Source: Chitinophaga pinensis
GTDB lineage: Bacteria; Bacteroidota; Bacteroidia; Chitinophagales; Chitinophagaceae
Reading direction: 5' to 3'
Length of the DNA: 64,000 bases
Assembly: GCA_945897185.1 (NCBI GenBank)
Contig: CAMDFC010000001.1
Coordinates: 58,448 to 122,447, forward strand
Under the pieces are notes generated by a model that was not told the DNA's origin, made no database searches, and was given only the letters and a program-made list of their open reading frames with translations. Shown piece after piece: positions 59,016-64,000 of the stretch (position 1 is the stretch's first letter; the number at the start of each line of letters is the position of its first letter). The translations under genes and the position numbers were made by a program.

Positions 59016-59747
59016 TTATTTAGATTCAGAACGGCTTAGTGCATAGATTACAAGACCGAAACCAATCTTGTTAACAGCATCACCAATGTTGTAGATGATG
59101 TCCATGTTCAATCCGCCAATGCCCAATGACTCAGCAGACATACCAAATAGACCACCTGGAGTACCTACGATGTAACCCAAAGGATAGATAGCCCATCCTA
59201 CAAGTACAAACCATCCAAGTGTTTTGTTTGCCTTAGCAACGGCTGGAGATGCAGCAGTAGCAAGTTTTGCAACTTCGCCAAACCATACAAGATATACTAT
59301 GTAGAAGTATGCAGCACCGCTGATTACTCCCCAAAGAACACTCTGGTCGCTGTAAATGGTTTCACCGAAGTATCCGGCAACCAACATTACAACTGAAGCA
59401 AAGATCAATTTCCACAACAATGAGGTTGTACCACCAGACTTTTTAGTAATCAAGTAGAACTCAACGCACATCAAAGGAACAGTCAATAACCAATCAACAT
59501 AACGGAAGAAGGTTGGAGATGCGCCATCATTCTCGAGGTTGTAACCTCTCATGTAATAATAGTGAACTGCTGCAATGAACGTGATCAAACCAGATACTAG
59601 CACAGATGTACGCCATGCTTTTTCAGTGTTGCTCAATTCAAAGAAAAAGAAAACAGAAGCGGCCATCATGGCCATTGTGCCAATAAAAAACGTAAAGGCA
59701 ACATAGTTGTCTGCTGCGATGGCAGCGTCTAAGAAAAATGGACTCAT
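59016..59747 (-). CDS. green-tuned proteorhodopsin, light-driven proton pump
   Basis: Seven-helix retinal protein of 243 aa. Helix C reads RYVDWLLTVPLMCVEFYL: Asp85 (proton acceptor), Thr89 and Glu96 (proton donor) give the DTE motif of outward proton pumps. Met93 sits at the tuning site (GPR residue 105), implying green absorption. His62 pairs with the acceptor Asp and Lys227 in DAVNKIGFG binds retinal. Gly140 in VLWGVIS occupies the position of Trp138 in bacteriorhodopsin and Gly156 in xanthorhodopsin, so there may be a fenestration able to seat a carotenoid antenna. Followed by blh; divergent from ppc. Confidence 0.97.
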   Translation of the reverse strand: MSPFFLDAAIAADNYVAFTFFIGTMAMMAASVFFFFELSNTEKAWRTSVLVSGLITFIAAVHYYYMRGYNLENDGASPTFFRYVDWLLTVPLMCVEFYLITKKSGGTTSLLWKLIFASVVMLVAGYFGETIYSDQSVLWGVISGAAYFYIVYLVWFGEVAKLATAASPAVAKANKTLGWFVLVGWAIYPLGYIVGTPGGLFGMSAESLGIGGLNMDIIYNIGDAVNKIGFGLVIYALSRSESK

Positions 59748-60095
59748 TGTGTATAGTTTTGGTTAATAAAAGAAAAAATTAAATTAGTGCTATTTCATTC
59801 ACCTCAAAGTCAGATAAACCAGCTAGCAATAAATTTGTAAGTTTAAGTTATAAAAATTATTTAACAAAACAAGTATCTTTTTTTAAAGTATGGCCTACTG
59901 TTTTTAATTAAAAAATTGATTATCAGTATTTTGTGATTAAATTTTAATCTTTTCCAGTTCCTTTTTTTTATTCGATTTCATTCATAAAACGGAATAGAGC
60001 AGTTTTTCTCTTACTTACTTTTGATCTAATCACGAAAATTTTAGCGATTTTATTATTTTTATATCTCACTTGCCTTAACTCTTCCAATTTTTTTT
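59748..60095. other. 348-bp intergenic control region between rhodopsin and ppc
   Basis: The only gene-free stretch above 300 bp. Very AT-rich, with no ORF. Towards rhodopsin an imperfect -7 element TGACTTTG (minus strand, 59812-59805) lies ~60 nt from the ATG with no convincing -33 at standard spacing. Towards ppc an exact -7 match, TACTTTTG, is at 60016-60023. No obvious palindromic operator was found. It probably contains both promoters and room for regulator binding. Confidence 0.6.
60016..60023 (+). promoter_or_regulatory. -7 element for ppc
   Basis: TACTTTTG, exact TAnnTTTG, 72 nt upstream of the ppc ATG. No -33 TTTG at the usual distance. Confidence 0.35.
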
Positions 60096-62669
60096 ATGGG
60101 TATTAATTCTTCATCTGAACTCTCAAGGTTCAACAACGAAGTTGGTATTCGTTACCAGCTCTACAATAGTCTATTTACTTCCTTGCCTTTTCACCGCATT
60201 GAAAAGACCGGAATGCTGCTTTCGTTGTTGCAATCCAATTGTGAGGATGGTTTTAAAAAGAAATGGAGTCCGCAACAAATACTGGAAGATTTTTTTTCGC
60301 GTCATACTTCATACACCAACGAGCAACAACAACTCGATTTGCTTTTTAGGTTTGTTCAGTATGTAGAGCGGCAAGTTGTACTTTTTGATGCGCTGGAAGA
60401 TGCAGCTTTTTCTAAGCTGAACGATTTGAATGGAATAGGCACTTTAAAAAATCTTGAGACACAGGTAGTACAAAACAACAAACAAGAATCACTCAAAGAA
60501 AAATTAAAAGATTTCTGTGTGAGGCTGGTGCTTACAGCTCACCCAACACAGTTTTATCCAGGTTCAGTGCTGGGTATCATCAATGATCTTTCCAAAGCGA
60601 TTGCAGAAAATAATTTGAATCAAATCAATATTTATCTTCAACAGTTGGGTAAAACCGCATTTTTCAAAAAGCAAAAGCCAACGCCGTTTGATGAGGCAGT
60701 CAGTTTGATTTGGTATTTAGAAAATGTATTTTATCCGGCAATTGGAAAGATTTCCATATCACTTGCTGCACAATACAATGAAGCGTATGATCCCGCACAC
60801 CTGTTGATCAACATGGGTTTTTGGCCGGGTGGCGATAGAGATGGAAATCCTTTTGTAACAAGCGATATTACCTTAAAAGTAGCAGATGCATTGCGTGGAA
60901 GCATCATCAAATGCTATTATCTGGATATTCGCAAATTGCGGAGGCGACTTACATTTGAAGGAGTAGAAACCATGTTGCAAGACCTGGAAAAGAAGTTGTA
61001 TAATAATTTGTTTATACCTGGTTACAAAGGAGAGCTCACCCAAAATGAGGTGTTGGAAACATTGCTACAGATTAGAGAGTTGATTGTGTACAACCACAAT
61101 GGACTCTTCCTGAATTTGGTAGATGCTTTGATACATCGCGTGCAATTATTTGGCTTGTATTTTGCATCCTTAGATATAAGACAAGACAGTTCAGTGCACA
61201 CTGCAGTAATAGAAGAAATCTATAAAGTAATTAACCATGCAGATTATGTAGGATTAGATGATGAAGCTAAAATTCAATGGCTTTCAACAATGGATGCATC
61301 TGGAATAGATGTTGAACAGTTGTCTCCGATTGCAAAAGATACACTTGCAACCGTACGCGCAATCAAAGAAATTCAGGAACAAAATGGACGTCCTGGTTGT
61401 AACCGATACATCATCAGCCAATGCAAAACTTCTGTCCATTTATTGGAAGTATTTTCACTTTTTGTCTGTTCCGGTTGGAAACGCAATGCAATTTCAGTAG
61501 ATGTCATTCCCTTGTTTGAAACCATTGAAGACCTCAGTAATGCAGCAGCTGTAATGCAAGAATTGTACAATTTTCCATTGTATCGTGAGCACATAAAGCG
61601 CAGGGGCAATAAACAAACTGTGATGTTGGGTTTTAGTGATGGAACAAAAGACGGTGGATACTTGATGGCCAACTACAGTATTTTTCACGCCAAACAAACA
61701 TTGACGGCTGTTTCTGCAAAATACCAGATTGATGTGGTGTTTTTTGATGGTAGAGGCGGTCCACCTGCTAGGGGTGGAGGGAAGACGCATAAGTTTTATG
61801 CATCTATGGGAAGTGATATTGCGAACAATGAAATTGAGCTTACGGTTCAAGGTCAGACAGTGAGTTCAAACTTCGGTACCATCGAAGCTGCGCAGTTCAA
61901 TATTGAACAATTAATTCATGCGGGTATAGGAAATGGGTTGTTTTCTGACGGGTCGAGCACCTTTAGTGGGGAAGAGCAAATTATTTATGCGGAGTTGGCA
62001 AAAGAAAGTTTCGTTGCATATGGGAACCTCAAGTCGCATCCCTATTTCATGGATTATTTATACCATGTAAGTCCACTTAGGTTTTATGCAGAGACCAATA
62101 TTGGTAGCAGACCTGCAAAAAGAGGTTCAGGAAATAAACTCACCCTACAAGATCTACGGGCAATTCCTTATGTTGGTGCCTGGAGTCAGATGAAACAAAA
62201 CGTGACAGGCTATTATGGTGTGGGATCAGCATTGCAAGCTATGGAGCTCAAAGGGCAAATGACAGAATTAAAGGCACTGTATATAAGATCTTCTTTTTTC
62301 AGGACATTAATTGACAATTGTGAGATGGCGATGAAAAAATGTTTTTTCCCCCTAACGGCATTTTTAGCCGACCATCCGCAATATGGGGAACTTTGGAGAA
62401 GTATTGAAAGTGAGTACAATCTCACCCGAAAATATATTTTGATTTTGTCTGGTAAAACTGATTTGATGAGCGACTATCCAATTGAACAGATTTCTATTCA
62501 GACTAGAGAAAAGATTGTTTTGCCTATAGCCACGATTCAGCAATACGCGCTTACCAAAATAAGGGACATAGAAGAGATGAACCTTCCCTCTAATTTAAAG
62601 AGCAGTTATGAGAAACTGATTATGCGTTGCTCTTTTGGGATCATCAATGCGGGTAGAAATTCAGCGTAA
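60096..62669 (+). CDS. ppc: phosphoenolpyruvate carboxylase
   Basis: Carboxylates PEP with bicarbonate to oxaloacetate, the main anaplerotic carbon-fixing step. 857 aa. The catalytic His149 is in LVLTAHPTQFYPGSV. GFWPGGDRDGNPFV lies near 246, GFSDGTKDGGYLM near 515, and FFDGRGGPPARGGGKTH near 550 carries the catalytic Arg/Gly loop. The C-terminus reads GIINAGRNSA, where most PEPCs end in NTG; the C-terminal tail contributes to activity in studied enzymes, so this is unusual. Divergent from rhodopsin, which suggests shared control. Confidence 0.95.
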   Translation: MGINSSSELSRFNNEVGIRYQLYNSLFTSLPFHRIEKTGMLLSLLQSNCEDGFKKKWSPQQILEDFFSRHTSYTNEQQQLDLLFRFVQYVERQVVLFDALEDAAFSKLNDLNGIGTLKNLETQVVQNNKQESLKEKLKDFCVRLVLTAHPTQFYPGSVLGIINDLSKAIAENNLNQINIYLQQLGKTAFFKKQKPTPFDEAVSLIWYLENVFYPAIGKISISLAAQYNEAYDPAHLLINMGFWPGGDRDGNPFVTSDITLKVADALRGSIIKCYYLDIRKLRRRLTFEGVETMLQDLEKKLYNNLFIPGYKGELTQNEVLETLLQIRELIVYNHNGLFLNLVDALIHRVQLFGLYFASLDIRQDSSVHTAVIEEIYKVINHADYVGLDDEAKIQWLSTMDASGIDVEQLSPIAKDTLATVRAIKEIQEQNGRPGCNRYIISQCKTSVHLLEVFSLFVCSGWKRNAISVDVIPLFETIEDLSNAAAVMQELYNFPLYREHIKRRGNKQTVMLGFSDGTKDGGYLMANYSIFHAKQTLTAVSAKYQIDVVFFDGRGGPPARGGGKTHKFYASMGSDIANNEIELTVQGQTVSSNFGTIEAAQFNIEQLIHAGIGNGLFSDGSSTFSGEEQIIYAELAKESFVAYGNLKSHPYFMDYLYHVSPLRFYAETNIGSRPAKRGSGNKLTLQDLRAIPYVGAWSQMKQNVTGYYGVGSALQAMELKGQMTELKALYIRSSFFRTLIDNCEMAMKKCFFPLTAFLADHPQYGELWRSIESEYNLTRKYILILSGKTDLMSDYPIEQISIQTREKIVLPIATIQQYALTKIRDIEEMNLPSNLKSSYEKLIMRCSFGIINAGRNSA

Positions 62670-62685
62670 GTGATGGATCTAGAAA

Positions 62686-63177
62686 TTAATCCACTATCAC
62701 TAAGGCCAGGTAGGTGAGCATGAAGAAGCTGACGATTCTATCTGCTGGCGCAAGACCATTCCAATCATTGCTTTGCCACATACTAAACCATTCACCGCCA
62801 ATTACTGTAAATCCAATAAACCAAAGAAGAATGCCTAAACTAACGCCAATATAGGCGTTCTTTTTCGCAAGGTTAAATTGGTCTGCATTGTTTTTCCTCT
62901 GCAGATAGATTTGAATGGCACTGGTGATGAAAAAATAAGCCATAGTAATTTCGAGCGTAATAATTAAGATATAGGCGATATGGTGAATGGTATTGTTTGT
63001 GATTGATCTGTATTTTACAGTGCTGTTTTCGAAAATGCTGTCCATGCTGAGTACATGTTTAACAAATTCAAAATTGGTGCTGTAGTCTGTAAGGTTGCTA
63101 AAGGCAATGATAAGGGTCAATAGTCCAGACCCTAAAACAGCAAAAAAAACACCAGATCTCTTATGAAGTGTTGCCAT
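62686..63177 (-). CDS. DUF2165 family membrane protein
   Basis: A 163-aa protein with four membrane helices (residues ~12-28, 66-88, 108-128, 146-162) and the conserved GGEWFSMWQSNDWNG loop near 128. DUF2165 proteins are small bacterial membrane proteins of unknown function. Convergent with ppc (16-bp gap). Confidence 0.85.
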   Translation of the reverse strand: MATLHKRSGVFFAVLGSGLLTLIIAFSNLTDYSTNFEFVKHVLSMDSIFENSTVKYRSITNNTIHHIAYILIITLEITMAYFFITSAIQIYLQRKNNADQFNLAKKNAYIGVSLGILLWFIGFTVIGGEWFSMWQSNDWNGLAPADRIVSFFMLTYLALVIVD

Positions 63178-63325
63178 TTGTCAATTTTTTAAACTTCCCC
63201 CGTGGAAAATATATAATTATTTACCTAAGATAAGTATAGTTGATCTTTTATAGATAATCAGTAATTGTATGGGTTTTTCTAAAAATGACTATTTATCTTT
63301 AACTTCATCTTACAAACTACCCGTT

Positions 63326-63649
63326 ATGAAAATTTTTGTTGCCGGACTCCCTTATGATCTCGATGATGCTGAATTGATGGAGATTTTTGAAAAATTTGGA
63401 GAAGTTAAATCGGCCAAGGTTGCTATAGATCGTGAAACTGGCAAAAGCAGAGGGTTCGCTTTCGTAGACATGCCCAACAAAGAAGAGGCTATGCAGGCTA
63501 TTGAAAACCTTAACGACATCTCTCTTGGCAAAAAGCCGATGGTAGTAAAAGCTGCAGAGGAAAGGCCTTCAGGTGGTGGTGGAGAGAATCGTTCTTCAGG
63601 ACCTTCAGGTGGTGGTGGATTTGACAGAAGACCTCCAAAAAGGTTTTAA
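63326..63649 (+). CDS. RRM-domain RNA-binding protein
   Basis: A 107-aa single-RRM protein. RNP2 is IFVAGLPYD at residue 3 and RNP1 is KSRGFAFVDM near 41, both with the aromatic residues that stack on RNA. The last ~30 residues are Gly/Ser/Arg-rich (SGGGGENRSSGPSGGGG). These glycine-rich RRM proteins are widespread in Bacteroidota and act as RNA chaperones or, as shown in Bacteroides, as global post-transcriptional regulators. The start at 63326 (MKIFVAG) replaces the track's 63269. Confidence 0.93.
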   Translation: MKIFVAGLPYDLDDAELMEIFEKFGEVKSAKVAIDRETGKSRGFAFVDMPNKEEAMQAIENLNDISLGKKPMVVKAAEERPSGGGGENRSSGPSGGGGFDRRPPKRF

Positions 63650-63727
63650 ACAAAATTTACTGGGTTTCCTCTATTCCATTATCTTTCCAATTCTATATTC
63701 TATGGGCCGACAAATCAAAACTAGCTC

Positions 63728-64000
63728 ATGTACAAATTTATTACCACGCTTTTTTTATTTTTATCTATTTGCAGTGCTAGCGCACAGGTAAATCTGATCA
63801 ACACTAGTACCATTTATTCTCAGAATTTTAATTCTTTAAATGTAAGAGGTGCCAGTTCTGTATTACCCTTGGGATGGTCAATTTTAGAGATTGGGGCAAA
63901 TGCAAATACATCAATCACAGCCAATGCTGGAACTTCCACTACAGGGGATACCTATAGTTATGGGACGGGAACAGCTACAGAAAGGGGCTTAGGTATGTTG
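63728..64000 (+). CDS. secreted surface protein, 5' part
   Basis: Open from the ATG at 63728 to the window end (91 codons), not on the track because it lacks a stop. MYKFITTLFLFLSICSASAQ is a signal peptide. The mature start (YSQNFNSLNVRGASSVLPLG, then GDTYSYGTGTATERGLG) is the opening of large Bacteroidota surface proteins, often carrying a T9SS sorting domain at the far end. The C-terminus is out of view, so function is unknown. Confidence 0.75.
   Translation, partial: MYKFITTLFLFLSICSASAQVNLINTSTIYSQNFNSLNVRGASSVLPLGWSILEIGANANTSITANAGTSTTGDTYSYGTGTATERGLGML

Noticed and set aside
59016-59747. Sodium- or chloride-pumping or sensory rhodopsin
   Set aside because: Helix C has Asp85/Thr89/Glu96 (DTE), not NDQ or NTQ, and no transducer gene is adjacent; proton pump is the consistent reading.
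1-64000. Prophage, insertion sequence, CRISPR, toxin-antitoxin or restriction systems
   Set aside because: No integrase, transposase, phage structural, Cas, nuclease-methylase or toxin pair was recognised, and no regularly spaced repeats were seen.
1-64000. tRNA or rRNA genes
   Set aside because: The gaps are short and AT-rich; none shows a cloverleaf or conserved rRNA segment by eye. A tRNAscan run would settle this.

Overview
The window is about 64 kb of gap-poor, AT-rich DNA from a member of the Bacteroidota. The best fit is a Chitinophagaceae-like, probably freshwater lineage. The grounds are type IX secretion (T9SS) C-terminal sorting domains on two exported proteins, a PorW/SprE-like TPR protein, DUF1800/DUF1501 and CotH proteins, S9 dipeptidyl-peptidase, RlpA and LysM envelope proteins, and repeated TAnnTTTG (-7) promoter elements typical of this phylum. 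The assignment is inferred from gene content; no rRNA is present. I saw no prophage, insertion sequence, CRISPR array, tRNA or rRNA gene.

Layout. 1-12 kb: the 3' part of pntB, an RsmF-like methyltransferase, then a tight run LysM protein / DUF1800 / DUF1501-T9SS / FkbM methyltransferase / Nudix, followed by folC, a family-2 glycosyltransferase and rsmG. 11.4-12.5 kb is a degraded signalling patch: a truncated receiver domain, an HPt-like ORF and a tiny DUF2256 zinc-ribbon gene absent from the ORF track. 12.5-34 kb is mostly housekeeping: CotH-T9SS, mutS, cysteine desulfurase, phosphoglucomutase/phosphomannomutase (glmM-like), PAP2 phosphatase, CNNM transporter, SDR, kynureninase, pyrF, SGNH hydrolase, S9 peptidase, rluD, lipB, a PLP enzyme and a nucleotidyltransferase. 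33-35 kb holds an ECF sigma factor with a membrane protein that joins an anti-sigma-like N-terminus to a periplasmic trypsin-like protease, then a small lipoprotein gene (also absent from the track) with a strong terminator.

35-45 kb: a DEAD-box helicase, then an aromatic amino-acid operon (pheA, aminotransferase, tyrA, DAHP synthase-chorismate mutase, aroB, aroA, aroC, DUF952). It is preceded by what looks like a complete ribosome-mediated attenuator: a 24-residue leader peptide with nine consecutive Tyr/Phe codons, alternative pairings that can be drawn by hand, and a rho-independent terminator. 45-49 kb (minus strand): a VanX-like dipeptidase, SDR, SIS-domain protein, MetE-core methyltransferase and MBL hydrolase in one operon. 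49-57 kb: RlpA, an outer-membrane barrel, PBP1A, PorW/SprE-like protein, a short M23-family N-terminal protein, an orphan AtpI and a SprT-like protein.

57-63 kb is the light-energy block: a proteorhodopsin (DTE proton-pump motif, Met at the tuning site, and a glycine at the carotenoid-fenestration position) followed by blh (beta-carotene cleavage to retinal), with a 17-bp perfect hairpin between them. Phosphoenolpyruvate carboxylase is transcribed divergently from the rhodopsin. This places light-driven proton pumping, chromophore synthesis and anaplerotic carbon fixation side by side. The window ends with a DUF2165 protein, an RRM RNA-binding protein and the 5' part of a secreted protein.
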